DNA of 58,860 nucleotides from Planctomycetota bacterium. GTDB taxonomy: Bacteria > Planctomycetota > Planctomycetia > Gemmatales > Gemmataceae. The notes beneath the pieces were generated by a model, which had not been told where the DNA came from, did not search any database, and saw only the letters and a program-made list of their open reading frames with translations. The translations under genes were made by a program, and so were the position numbers. This document shows, piece after piece, positions 15,899-24,472 of this stretch; the first letter of the stretch is position 1, and each line of letters begins with the position of its first letter. The stretch is from positions 1 through 58,860 of the forward strand of contig JACPPF010000116.1 of the NCBI GenBank assembly GCA_016191165.1, written 5' to 3'.

Positions 15899-18796
15899 AT
15901 GTCGGACCATCCCAATCCGGAAAGCGTTTATCTTGTCGATGCCTTTTCCCTGATCTTTCAGGTCTTTCACGCTTTGCCCGAGATGACCAGCGCCGCCGGG
16001 CTGCCGACCAACGCGGTGTTCGGCTTCACCAAGGATATGCTCTATCTGCGCAGGGAACGCCAGCCGACGCATCTGGTCTGTTGCTTCGACGCCCCGGGCA
16101 AAACCTTTCGCGATGAGATCTTCCCCGACTACAAAGCCAACCGTGGCCCGATGCCGGATGATTTGCAACCGCAGATTCCGATGATCCAGGACATGCTGGA
16201 CGCGATGGGTATCCCGGTCGTCCAGATGGAAGGCTTCGAGGCGGACGACCTCATCGCGACTCTCGCTCGTGCCGGCGCCGAGCGCGGCATGGACGTTTTC
16301 ATCTGCTCCGGCGACAAGGATTGCCGCCAACTCCTCAACGACCGGATCAAGATTTTCAACTTGCGCAAGCAACTTGTCTACGATGCGGCGTCCCTGCTCA
16401 CCGACTGGGGTATTCGCCCCGAGCAGGTGATTGACTATCAAACGCTCGTCGGCGATTCCGTTGACAACATTCGCGGCGCCGAAGGAGTAGGGCCAAAAAC
16501 CGCGAGCAAGTATTTGCAAGACTACGGCACCATCGAGAATCTGATCGCTCACGTTGAGGACTTGAAGAGCAAGAAGAAGGAAAACCTGCAAGCGTTCGTG
16601 CCTCAATTCGCTCTGACTCGAAAGCTGGTCACCCTCGATAGGCACGTGCCAATAGCGCCGGCGTGGGACGCGTGGCGTGTGCGCGAATGGGACGGACCCA
16701 GGTTGCTGGAGTGCTTCCGGGCCTGGAATTTCCGCGGCCTGGCAGAGCAGGTGCGCGCCACGATCAAAAGCGCGCCCGCGCCCGCCCCGAAAACGGCACG
16801 CGGCGAAAGCCCACATGACGTCATGCAAGGCAGTCTTTTCGCCAGCGAGGACGTAACACCCACCGGCGTCGCGAACTGGCCGGAACCACATGTTTATCAT
16901 CTCGTCAACACCGACGCGCTGTTTGCCGAGTTTTTCGAGCGTCTCAAAAACGCCAAGCGATTTGCGGTCGATCTGGAGACCACGTCGCTGGCGCCACATG
17001 ACGCGGACATCGTCGGCCTGGCGTTCTGCTGGCAGCCGGCCGAGGCGTGGTACCTGGCCGTGCGCGGTCCCGCGGGGGAGCCGACGCTTGATTCGGAGCC
17101 GACGCTTGCTCGTTTGAAGCCGATCCTCGAAGATGCAGCCATCGCGAAGGTCAATCAAAACATCAAGTACGACTACGAAGTTTTTCTACGGCACCACGTT
17201 CGGCTCGCGGGCATCGCCGGCGATTCGATGATTGCCGACTACCTGCTTCATGCCGGCACGCGCACCCACAACCTGGACGCGCTGGCGATGGATTGCCTGG
17301 GGCATCGCAATATTTCGATCAGCGAATTGATCGGCAAGGGCAAGAAGCAGCTGCGCATGGACCAGGTTCCAAGCGCGAAGGTTGCCGAGTATGCCGGCGA
17401 AGACGCGGATGTGGCCTGGCGGTTGTGCGCGAAGCTGGAGGCGGACCTCGCGGGCCTGCACTTCACATCGTCCGAGCCTGAGCGCCAGCGAAGGGCCGGC
17501 GAAGGCCTTGCCCTTCGCTGGCGCTCAGACTCGGGTGGCTTTTTATACGACGACCTCGAAATCCCGCTCATCGAAGTCCTGGGGGACATGGAATTCGCCG
17601 GCATCTGCCTGGACGTGCCGTTGTTGGAACGGATGAGCGCCGAGATGGATGCGACCCTGCGCACGCTCGAAAAAGACATCTACGCGCTGGCGCAGCGCGA
17701 GTTCAACATCAACTCGGTGCAACAACTGCGGGAAATCCTGTTCAAGCAAATGGGCTTCAAGGCCATCAAGAAAACCAACATCGGCGGCGAATCGAGCACG
17801 GATCAAGAAACCCTCGAAGCCCTTGCCAAGCAAGATCACCCCCAGGTGGAGTTCCCGCGCCGGCTCCTTGAGCATCGCAAGATTTCCAAGCTGAAGGGAA
17901 CCTATGTCGATGCGCTCCCGTCGCTTGTCAATGCGCATACCGGACGCATTCACGCGTCCTTCAACCAGACGGTCGCCGCGACCGGTCGGCTCAGTTCCAG
18001 CGATCCGAACCTGCAAAACATCCCCATCCGTTCCGACATGGGGGGCAACATCCGCAAGGCGTTTCTGCCGGAGAAGGGCTGGCAACTTCTAACCGCCGAC
18101 TATTCGCAGATCGAGCTGCGCCTCCTCGCTCATTTCTCGGGCGACAAGGCCCTCCAGCAAGCCTTTGCCGAGGAACGCGACATCCATGCCCTGGTCGCCG
18201 CCCAGATTTTCAACGCTGAACTGCTTCACGTGACGGAGGGGATGCGCCGCGCCGCCAAGACCATCAACTTCGGCATCATCTACGGCATCAGCGCCCAGGG
18301 GCTGGCGATGAGGTTGAATCTTTCGGCGCGGGAAGGGGCCGCGTTCATCGATTCCTATTTCCAAAAATACCCGCGCGTGCAAGAATATCAGGACAACCTT
18401 CTGAAGAGTTGCCGCGAGAACGGATACGTCGCCACGATTCTCGGCCGGCGCCGCGAGATTCAGGGCGTGCGCGAAACCACCAGCTACAAGAACCGTAACC
18501 AGCCCGAGCGCGAAGCGATCAATATGCAGATCCAGGGGTCGGCCGCCGATCTCATCAAGGTGGCGATGCTGAATATCCACCACCGGCTGCGCCGCGAGGA
18601 CCGGCGGGCGCGCATGTTGTTGCAGATTCATGACGAGCTGGTATTCGAGGTGCCGGGCGACGAGGCGCCTACCATTCAGCAACTGGTGCGTGACGAGATG
18701 ACCCAGGCACTGGCGGACAGACTGCACGTGCCGCTGCGTGTGGACATGAGCGTTGGGCCGAACTGGCATGATACTGTAGAGGTCGAATCGTGGTGA
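15899..18796 (+). CDS. polA: DNA polymerase I
   Basis: 965 aa, normal length for full PolI. ATG 15899 is preferred over a TTG at 15869. The 5'-nuclease domain fills about the first 290 residues (YLVDAFSLIFQVFHA, VGDSVDNIRGAEGVGPKTA). The proofreading domain keeps its acidic residues (FAVDLETTSL, NIKYDYE, YAGEDADVAW) and should be active. The polymerase domain contains TGRLSSSDPNLQNIP, DYSQIELRLLAHFSGD near residue 734 and QIHDELVFEVPGDE near 911. It functions in repair and Okazaki-fragment processing. The odd part is a segment of about 20 residues (about 526-545, SEPERQRRAGEGLALRWRSD) at the junction of proofreading and polymerase domains. It is encoded by a near-perfect DNA palindrome and has no counterpart in Escherichia coli PolI as I remember it. 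Confidence 0.97.
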   Translation: MSDHPNPESVYLVDAFSLIFQVFHALPEMTSAAGLPTNAVFGFTKDMLYLRRERQPTHLVCCFDAPGKTFRDEIFPDYKANRGPMPDDLQPQIPMIQDMLDAMGIPVVQMEGFEADDLIATLARAGAERGMDVFICSGDKDCRQLLNDRIKIFNLRKQLVYDAASLLTDWGIRPEQVIDYQTLVGDSVDNIRGAEGVGPKTASKYLQDYGTIENLIAHVEDLKSKKKENLQAFVPQFALTRKLVTLDRHVPIAPAWDAWRVREWDGPRLLECFRAWNFRGLAEQVRATIKSAPAPAPKTARGESPHDVMQGSLFASEDVTPTGVANWPEPHVYHLVNTDALFAEFFERLKNAKRFAVDLETTSLAPHDADIVGLAFCWQPAEAWYLAVRGPAGEPTLDSEPTLARLKPILEDAAIAKVNQNIKYDYEVFLRHHVRLAGIAGDSMIADYLLHAGTRTHNLDALAMDCLGHRNISISELIGKGKKQLRMDQVPSAKVAEYAGEDADVAWRLCAKLEADLAGLHFTSSEPERQRRAGEGLALRWRSDSGGFLYDDLEIPLIEVLGDMEFAGICLDVPLLERMSAEMDATLRTLEKDIYALAQREFNINSVQQLREILFKQMGFKAIKKTNIGGESSTDQETLEALAKQDHPQVEFPRRLLEHRKISKLKGTYVDALPSLVNAHTGRIHASFNQTVAATGRLSSSDPNLQNIPIRSDMGGNIRKAFLPEKGWQLLTADYSQIELRLLAHFSGDKALQQAFAEERDIHALVAAQIFNAELLHVTEGMRRAAKTINFGIIYGISAQGLAMRLNLSAREGAAFIDSYFQKYPRVQEYQDNLLKSCRENGYVATILGRRREIQGVRETTSYKNRNQPEREAINMQIQGSAADLIKVAMLNIHHRLRREDRRARMLLQIHDELVFEVPGDEAPTIQQLVRDEMTQALADRLHVPLRVDMSVGPNWHDTVEVESW
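17474..17532. repeat. Palindromic repeat inserted in frame in polA
   Basis: Arms of 23 bases at 17474-17496 and 17510-17532, complementary at 22 positions, enclose a 13-base loop. The core of the left arm is CTGAGCGCCAGCGAAGGGC. All codons are open, so the repeat is translated as an extra loop in DNA polymerase I. The situation resembles the Rickettsia palindromic elements that lie inside coding genes. Confidence 0.8.
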
Positions 18797-18937
18797 CGGA
18801 GGGGCGTCCGATGCGCGCCAGTCAGGAAATGACATCGTGGAAGCGCATCGACGCGTTTCTGATAAAACATAGGCCCAGCGCGAAGAATGTATGTGCGAAA
18901 AGGACGCGCAGAAAAACGACGAACCGCCTCCGTGTGG

Positions 18938-18943
18938 TATAAT
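18938..18943 (+). promoter_or_regulatory. -10 element of the DUF433/DUF5615 operon
   Basis: A perfect TATAAT ends four bases before ATG 18947 and seven bases before ATG 18950. If used, transcription would start at or next to the ATG at 18950, giving a leaderless mRNA; no ribosome-binding site is visible. No good -35 hexamer is seen. Confidence 0.5.
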
Positions 18944-18946
18944 ACC

Positions 18947-19300
18947 ATGATGAACCCAACCACTGCTGCCAGCTGGAAATTCTTGGCGGCGAACCCCAAG
19001 TCGTCGTACAAGCAACTCTTTGTGCGCGGAACCCGCATACCGGCGCGAACCTTGTATGGCTGGTACGCGGGTCCGGAACCCACGCCGCCGGACGAGATCG
19101 CTCGTCAGTTCAATCTGCCGGTCGAAGCAGTCCTGGAATCGATTGCCTATTGCGAATCGAATCCGCCTGAATTGCTGGCCGATTACGCGCGCGACGAAGC
19201 CTTGATGGAAGCCTCCGGCATGAACTCGCCAGACTACCGCCTCAATCCGAGTCCGAAACCACTGTCTCCGCAAGAAATTGCTCGGATCAAGCGATCATGA
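18947..19300 (+). CDS. DUF433-family antitoxin
   Basis: 117 aa from ATG 18947, or 116 from the adjacent ATG 18950. The core NPKSSYKQLFVRGTRIPARTLYGWY, then PDEIARQFNLPVEAVLESIAYCESNPPEL, is the DUF433 pattern (a small HTH-like domain with the phrase 'G-T-R-I-x-A'). DUF433 genes commonly precede DUF5615 PIN-like genes as antitoxin and toxin. Here they overlap by four bases (ATGA at 19297-19300), so coupling is clear. The pair lies between polA and coaE. No ribosome-binding site is visible upstream, consistent with a leaderless transcript. Confidence 0.8.
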   Translation: MMNPTTAASWKFLAANPKSSYKQLFVRGTRIPARTLYGWYAGPEPTPPDEIARQFNLPVEAVLESIAYCESNPPELLADYARDEALMEASGMNSPDYRLNPSPKPLSPQEIARIKRS

Positions 19301-19659
19301 AGCTGTATCTTGACGACGACTCGGCGTCCCCCTTGTTGGTGCGATTGCGTCAACACGCCGGCCACGACGTGCAAGTTCCAGCCGACCTCAATCTTTCGGG
19401 CGAAGACGACGCAGTGCATTTTCGTTGCGCCGCGATTGGTGGCCGCGCCATCGTCACCGGGAACTATGACGATTTCCTCAACTTGCACCATTTGGTCATT
19501 CAACTTCAAGGCCACCATGCAGGTGTATTGGTCGTTCGTCGAGACAATGATCCAAAACGCGATCTGAGCCCGGCTGGCGTCGTAACAGCCATGCGAAAAC
19601 TGCTCGCCGCCAACGTTCCGGTACTTGATCAGTACATCATCCTCAACCATTGGCGTTAG
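19297..19659 (+). CDS. DUF5615 PIN-like toxin
   Basis: 120 aa. It opens KLYLDDDSASPLLVRLRQHAGHDVQVPADL, with a cluster of Asp residues, and continues AAIGGRAIVTGNYDDFLNLH. This acidic pattern is that of the DUF5615/Mut7-C PIN-like nucleases, thought to be RNases. It is coupled to the DUF433 antitoxin by an ATGA overlap and is followed after three bases by coaE, so coaE may be read on the same transcript. RNA cleavage is inferred from the family. Confidence 0.82.
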   Translation: MKLYLDDDSASPLLVRLRQHAGHDVQVPADLNLSGEDDAVHFRCAAIGGRAIVTGNYDDFLNLHHLVIQLQGHHAGVLVVRRDNDPKRDLSPAGVVTAMRKLLAANVPVLDQYIILNHWR

Positions 19660-19662
19660 ACC

Positions 19663-20262
19663 ATGATCCCCATCCTCGGCATCGTCGGCGGCATCGGCAG
19701 CGGCAAGAGCCTCGTCGCAGAGGCGATGGTTGCCCTGGGCGGCCACTTGATTTCCGCCGATCAGTTTGGCCACGACGCCTTGCGCGAACTCGACATTCGC
19801 GAAAAACTCATTGACCGCTGGGGTGGAACCATCCTCGACCATCAGGGAAACCCCGACCGAAAAAAGATCGGCCGTATCGTCTTCGCTGACGCTGTCGAAC
19901 TGCGCGCCCTGGAAGCAGTCGTTTTCCGGTATATCGAAAAACAAATATTGGCGGAAATCGCGCGCGCCCAGGCCAGGCGTGACGTAAAATTCATTGTCCT
20001 CGATGCGGCCATCTTGTTCGAAACCGGGTGGTCTAGCCACTGCGACAGGATTTTCTTTGTCGAAGCGCCCCGAGAAACCCGGCTCGCACGTCTGAAGGAA
20101 AAACGCGGCTGGGACGAGGCGGAGCTGGATCGCCGCGAGAAAATGCAGATGCCGCTCGACGAGAAGAAGGCCCGCGCTGATGCAGTCATCGTCAACGATG
20201 CCGGGCCCGAGAAAGTTCTACCGCAGGTGCAAGATGCACTGGTGCGCTGGAAAATGATCTGA
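19663..20262 (+). CDS. coaE: Dephospho-CoA kinase
   Basis: 199 aa. The P-loop [11 protein letters not shown] lies at residues 6-16, followed by the family's A-L-G-x-x-x-I-S-A-D-x-x motif ([19 protein letters not shown]). The lid region reads [11 protein letters not shown], and [27 protein letters not shown] contains the phrase 'P/A-L-L-F-E' typical of CoaE. It catalyses the last step of coenzyme A synthesis, phosphorylating the ribose 3'-hydroxyl of dephospho-CoA. It lies three bases after the DUF5615 gene and 128 bases before rho. Confidence 0.93.
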   Translation: MIPILGIVGGIGSGKSLVAEAMVALGGHLISADQFGHDALRELDIREKLIDRWGGTILDHQGNPDRKKIGRIVFADAVELRALEAVVFRYIEKQILAEIARAQARRDVKFIVLDAAILFETGWSSHCDRIFFVEAPRETRLARLKEKRGWDEAELDRREKMQMPLDEKKARADAVIVNDAGPEKVLPQVQDALVRWKMI

Positions 20263-20390
20263 TAGAATTCTTTCATCATCCCTTGCCTGCCGCTGGCGTG
20301 TTCGCAAACAGCACCCAACATGTCGTGCCTGTCTGCGAAGAGAGGAACAGGACCTCCCATTCTCGTGCCAGCACTATAGGAGGATCGACC

Positions 20391-21854
20391 ATGCCGGACT
20401 TCCGAGGCCGCAAAGACGCCAATCCGACCCGCACGCGCTCTCGCCCGCCCCGTCCCAATGGCCCGCCCGAGTTTGGCCAGGATATTCTCGAAGACGAAGC
20501 CCGCCCACACCCTGAATCCGATGGCGATCAACAAGAACACATCGGCTTCGACGAGGAAACCAATAGCCGCTACGAGCAGATCAAGCGCGGCACGACGCAC
20601 ATCTCCGAACTGCAGCAGATGACAATGACCCAGCTGCAAAAGGTCGCCAAGGAAGAACGCCTGACCGAATACAGCGGTCTGAAAAAACAGGACCTGATCT
20701 TCAAAATCCTCAAGGAGCGCGTCAAGCAAAACGGCTTGATGTTCGGCGAAGGCACGCTCGAAACCCTCCCCGACGGCTTCGGTTTCCTGCGCAGCCCGGA
20801 CTACAACTACCTGCCCTGCCCGGACGACATCTATATTTCCCCGAGCCAGATCAGGCGTTTCGGCCTGCGCACGGGGAGCGTCGTCTCCGGGCAGATCCGC
20901 CCGCCCAAGGAGAACGAACGCTATTTCGCTCTTTTGCGTGTCGAGGCGATCAACTACAACGACCCGGACATGCTCACGCAAAAGGTCGTGTTCGATGACC
21001 TGACCCCGCTCCACCCGAACGAGCGTCTCACGCTCGAAACCGATCCGACCGAGATCAACATGCGCATCGTCGATCTCGTCACTCCCATCGGCAAGGGACA
21101 GCGCGGCCTGATCGTCGCCCCGCCACGGACGGGCAAGACGGTCCTGCTCCAAAAGATGGCCAATAGCATCCTGGTCAATCATCCCGAATGTTACGTGATC
21201 GTGCTGCTCATCGACGAGCGCCCGGAAGAAGTGACGGACATGGAGCGCACCGTCCGCAGCGAAAACTCCGAAGTCGTGTCGTCCACATTTGACGAGCCCT
21301 CCAGCAGGCATGTGCAGGTCAGCGAGATGGTCATCGAAAAAGCCCGCCGCATGGTCGAGTTCGGCATCGATGTCGTTATCCTGCTCGACTCCATCACGCG
21401 ATTGGCGCGCGCCTACAACAACGAATGCGAGCACTCCGGCAAGATCCTCTCCGGCGGCGTGGACGCCAATGCTCTGCACAAGCCGAAGCGCTTCTTCGGC
21501 GCCGCGCGCAATATCGAAGAGGGCGGCAGCCTCACCATTCTCGCGACGGCGCTCGTTGACACCGGCAGCCGCATGGATGAAGTGATCTTCGAGGAATTCA
21601 AGGGAACGGGCAACATGGAGCTGCACCTCGATCGACGGCTCGTGGACAAGCGCATCTGGCCCGCCATCGACGTGAATGCCTCCGGCACGCGCAAGGAAGA
21701 ACTGCTGGCCTCGCCGGAAGAATTGCGCATGACCTACATTCTTCGCAAGGTATTAAGCGACATGAACCCGGTGGAGGCAATGGAGTTGCTCATCAATCGC
21801 ATGAGCCGAACCAAGGGCAACGCCGATTTCTTGAAAACGCTCAACCTGGCGTGA
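20391..21854 (+). CDS. rho: Transcription termination factor Rho
   Basis: 487 aa. ATG 20391 is preceded by ATAGGAGG, so the upstream open frame is excluded. The first 60 residues form a charged, Pro/Arg-rich extension before the usual N-terminal helix bundle ([18 protein letters not shown]). The RNA-binding cold-shock-like domain contains [30 protein letters not shown]. The ATPase domain has [12 protein letters not shown] near residues 240-250, [14 protein letters not shown] and [13 protein letters not shown]. The Q-loop and R-loop region is present ([16 protein letters not shown] type). It is a hexameric RNA helicase that ends transcription. Confidence 0.97.
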   Translation: MPDFRGRKDANPTRTRSRPPRPNGPPEFGQDILEDEARPHPESDGDQQEHIGFDEETNSRYEQIKRGTTHISELQQMTMTQLQKVAKEERLTEYSGLKKQDLIFKILKERVKQNGLMFGEGTLETLPDGFGFLRSPDYNYLPCPDDIYISPSQIRRFGLRTGSVVSGQIRPPKENERYFALLRVEAINYNDPDMLTQKVVFDDLTPLHPNERLTLETDPTEINMRIVDLVTPIGKGQRGLIVAPPRTGKTVLLQKMANSILVNHPECYVIVLLIDERPEEVTDMERTVRSENSEVVSSTFDEPSSRHVQVSEMVIEKARRMVEFGIDVVILLDSITRLARAYNNECEHSGKILSGGVDANALHKPKRFFGAARNIEEGGSLTILATALVDTGSRMDEVIFEEFKGTGNMELHLDRRLVDKRIWPAIDVNASGTRKEELLASPEELRMTYILRKVLSDMNPVEAMELLINRMSRTKGNADFLKTLNLA

Positions 21855-21860
21855 TCATTT

Positions 21861-21943
21861 GAAGCCCAGGGGCGAGCGCAGCGAACCCCTGGAATAAACG
21901 CGTACATGATGCCGGGGGTTCGCCGCGCTCACCCCCGGGCTTC
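21861..21943. repeat. Palindromic repeat between rho and ribH
   Basis: The ends GAAGCCC (21861) and GGGCTTC (to 21943) pair, and the inner arms GGGGCGAGCGCAGCGAACCCC and CGGGGGTTCGCCGCGCTCACC-type sequence are further self-complementary and similar to each other in reverse. The arms are related to the repeat at 24406-24458 after the PHP gene. It could also end transcription after rho, although no T run follows. Confidence 0.7.
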
Positions 21944-21957
21944 CAGGGTCTTTTCGC

Positions 21958-22422
21958 ATGTCCACCTTCGAAGGCTCCCTCACCACGCCGCAGGGCCGGT
22001 TCGCCATCGTGGCGTCGAAATTCAACCTGGAAATCGTCGCCAGGCTGGTCGGCGGCGCCAAGGACGCCCTGCAAAAATATCGCGTGGCCGAGGAGGCGAT
22101 TGACCTCCTGTTTGTGCCCGGCGCATTCGAGCTTCCCCTGGTCGCACGCCGCCTGGCTAACTCGAAAAAATACGTCGCGGTTATCTGTCTGGGCGCCGTC
22201 ATTCACGGCGACACCGATCACTATGATTACGTCTGCAAGGCGGCCGCCGACGGCATCCTGCAAGCCGGCCTGATGACGGGCGTTCCCGTCCTCTTCGGCG
22301 TCCTCACCTGCGACACCGAGGAGCAAGCCTATGCCCGCGCCGGTGGGAAAGACGGGAATAAGGGCACGGATGTCGCTCTCGCCGCCATCGAGATGGTGAA
22401 TCTGCTGCGGCAACTGGCGTGA
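21958..22422 (+). CDS. ribH: 6,7-dimethyl-8-ribityllumazine synthase
   Basis: 154 aa, the normal length. RFAIVASKFNLEIVARLVGGA opens the enzyme, VPGAFELPLVARRLA is the active-site loop, and YVAVICLGAVIHGDTDHYDYVCKAAADGI contains the substrate-binding residues; the catalytic His is in the GDTDHYDYV segment. GNKGTDVALAAIEMVNLL closes the fold. It condenses the ribityl pyrimidine with 3,4-dihydroxybutanone phosphate in riboflavin synthesis. No other riboflavin gene lies nearby; the genes around it (rho, nusB) concern transcription. Confidence 0.96.
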   Translation: MSTFEGSLTTPQGRFAIVASKFNLEIVARLVGGAKDALQKYRVAEEAIDLLFVPGAFELPLVARRLANSKKYVAVICLGAVIHGDTDHYDYVCKAAADGILQAGLMTGVPVLFGVLTCDTEEQAYARAGGKDGNKGTDVALAAIEMVNLLRQLA

Positions 22423-22449
22423 TTCTTTTCCGCTCGGCGATCCGAAAGT

Positions 22450-22877
<428 letters not shown>

Positions 22878-22976
22878 CCAGGCCGCCGCGCGGGCATCAT
22901 CCCCAATTCCCCTCGTCCGCTTGGCCTGTTGTCGGTAACATGAGCATGGGTGAATTCATTCCAGCAGAGATCACGC

Positions 22977-23516
22977 ATGAGCAGGCGATCGCGAGGCCGG
23001 GAGGTGGCGCTGCAGTTGCTCTACGAGCGCGAGCACAACGCGAGGATGGACCGCGCGGCGCTGGAGCAGTTCGCGCGCGAGCGCATTCGCGATGAGTCGA
23101 TTCGCGAGTTTTGCCTTCTCTTATTCGACGGCGTGGTCGCTCAGGTTGCCGACATCGACGCGAAAATCGCCGCCGCCGCCGAGAACTGGCGGGTGTCCCG
23201 TATGACCACGGTGGATCGCAACATTCTGCGCCTTGGCGCGTTTGAGTTATTGTTCATGCGCGACACGCCCGCCGCGGTCGTCTTCGATGAAGCGATCGAA
23301 CTGGCCCGCCGTTACGGTAGCGGCGATTCGTCCGCCTTCGTCAACGGCGTGCTCGACCGCCTGGGCCAGGAATCGGGCGTCGGACGTCAGGAGGCAGTTG
23401 TCATGGGTCCGGAATCAGGCGTCGGGAGTCAGGAGTCCGGGGTTAGTAGTCAGGAGTCCGTGGTCAACGGTGTGGATTCGGAATGCAATAGGGATGGGGC
23501 GAATGCTAACCACTAA
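22977..23516 (+). CDS. nusB: Transcription antitermination factor NusB, with repeat-derived tail
   Basis: 179 aa; bacterial NusB is usually about 140-150. Start ATG 22977 follows AGAGA. The helical core is clear: RSRGREVALQLLYERE, then WRVSRMTTVDRNILRLGAFELLF, then AVVFDEAIELARRYGSGDSSAFVNGVLDRL. The core ends near residue 127. The remaining 50 residues have a low-complexity pattern, with QESGV-like units (ESGVGSQESGVSSQESVV) encoded by GTCAGGAGTC repeats, and look like an intergenic repeat that became coding. NusB binds boxA RNA with NusE and is needed for rRNA antitermination. Whether the tail is tolerated as a disordered end is the open point. Confidence 0.93.
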   Translation: MSRRSRGREVALQLLYEREHNARMDRAALEQFARERIRDESIREFCLLLFDGVVAQVADIDAKIAAAAENWRVSRMTTVDRNILRLGAFELLFMRDTPAAVVFDEAIELARRYGSGDSSAFVNGVLDRLGQESGVGRQEAVVMGPESGVGSQESGVSSQESVVNGVDSECNRDGANANH

Positions 23517-23535
23517 CCACTAACCACCACCCACC
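23400..23535. repeat. Short tandem repeats (GTCAGGAGTC and CTAACCA units)
   Basis: Imperfect units of GGAGTCAGGAGTCCGG occur three to four times in the 3' part of nusB, at about 23400-23465. They are followed at about 23506-23527 by three copies of CTAACCA and then by CCACC units. The nusB stop TAA (23514-23516) lies within the CTAACCA run, which continues to six bases before the next ATG at 23541. Confidence 0.75.
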
Positions 23536-23540
23536 ACCTC

Positions 23541-24419
23541 ATGCCCATAGGCCAACCCTTTACGCTCCTGTGTCAAACGCTCAGCCGGCCGCGGCACCAT
23601 GGCCGGGTGGATTTGCACCTTCACACCACGTTCAGCGATGGGGCGTATTCGCCTGGTGAAATCGTCGATCTTGCACGGCGTAGCGGGTTGTCGGCCATCG
23701 CCGTCACCGATCACGATACCCTGGCGGGCATCGCGCCGACGCGCCACGCGGCCGGCGATGCGCTGGAAATCGTCGCCGGCGTCGAGATTACTACAGGGTT
23801 CCTGGGCCGGGAGGTTCACCTACTGGCGTACTTCTTCGATGCCGACGATGTCGCGCTGGGTTTGGCCCTGGATCATTTGCGTGCCGAGCGAGTTGGCCGA
23901 TTTCATGAGATGATCGCGAGGTTGCGCGGGCAGGGCGTCCCAATTGAGGAGGCGGCGATTGCCCGCTTGAGTAATTCGACAACCCTGGGCCGTCCGCACG
24001 TGGCAGCCTTGATCGTACAAGCCAGGAAGGCAGGGAGCGTGCGCGAAGCGTTTCAACGTTATTTGCATGACCAGGGCAAGGCGGCGGTGCCGAAGACGCG
24101 ATTGCCGGTCGCCGAGGCCATTGCGCTCGTGAGGCAGGCAGGCGGCGTTGCTTCCTGGGCCCATCCGAATTATCATTGCACCAGGGAAGCGCTGGTCGAG
24201 TTGAAGCGGTTGGGCCTGAGCGCCGTTGAGGTCGAATATCCGGCCTTCCAGGCCCGTCGACGCAAGGAACTTCGGCAGCTAGCAGCCGAGGTGGGCCTGA
24301 CGATCACGGGCGGCAGCGACTGCCACGGGCCAGGCCAACCCCATCGCGCGGTCGGGGCGTCCAGTATCACGCACGACGAATTGGAGCGATTGCGCGCGAG
24401 AACACAAGCCCGGGGGTGA
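23541..24419 (+). CDS. PHP-domain phosphoesterase (RNase AM / YciV-like)
   Basis: 292 aa. The metal-binding motifs of the PHP domain are all visible: VDLHLHTTFSDGAYSP, AVTDHDTLAG, GVEITT, a later SWAHPNYH and GSDCHGP at the end. Order and spacing match the YciV group, whose Escherichia coli member is the 5'-3' exoribonuclease/3',5'-nucleotide phosphatase called RNase AM. The start is uncertain because the first 22 residues precede the usual opening VDLHLH and part of the upstream DNA is repeat; a GTG at 23607 is an alternative. The last residues (QARG) and the TGA stop are encoded inside a palindromic repeat. Confidence 0.88.
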   Translation: MPIGQPFTLLCQTLSRPRHHGRVDLHLHTTFSDGAYSPGEIVDLARRSGLSAIAVTDHDTLAGIAPTRHAAGDALEIVAGVEITTGFLGREVHLLAYFFDADDVALGLALDHLRAERVGRFHEMIARLRGQGVPIEEAAIARLSNSTTLGRPHVAALIVQARKAGSVREAFQRYLHDQGKAAVPKTRLPVAEAIALVRQAGGVASWAHPNYHCTREALVELKRLGLSAVEVEYPAFQARRRKELRQLAAEVGLTITGGSDCHGPGQPHRAVGASSITHDELERLRARTQARG

Positions 24420-24458
24420 GCGCGGCGAACCCCTGGGGTCAACGCCCGTATCCCTGGG
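24406..24458. repeat. Palindromic repeat behind the PHP gene
   Basis: AAGCCCGGGGGTGAGCGCGG begins at 24406 and GGCGAACCCCTGGGG follows, repeating the arms of the element at 21861-21943. A GCCC/GGGC pair closes it near 24458. The TGA stop of the PHP gene (24417-24419) is part of the left arm. Confidence 0.65.
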
Positions 24459-24472
24459 CATGAGGATTCGTA

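Noticed and set aside
19842-21626. Long minus-strand frame opposite coaE and rho (594 codons)
   Set aside because: It crosses two well-identified genes on the other strand and shows no motif.
23400-23535. Tandem repeats as a CRISPR array
   Set aside because: Units are 7-16 bases, imperfect, without regular spacers, and partly coding in nusB; no cas gene is present.
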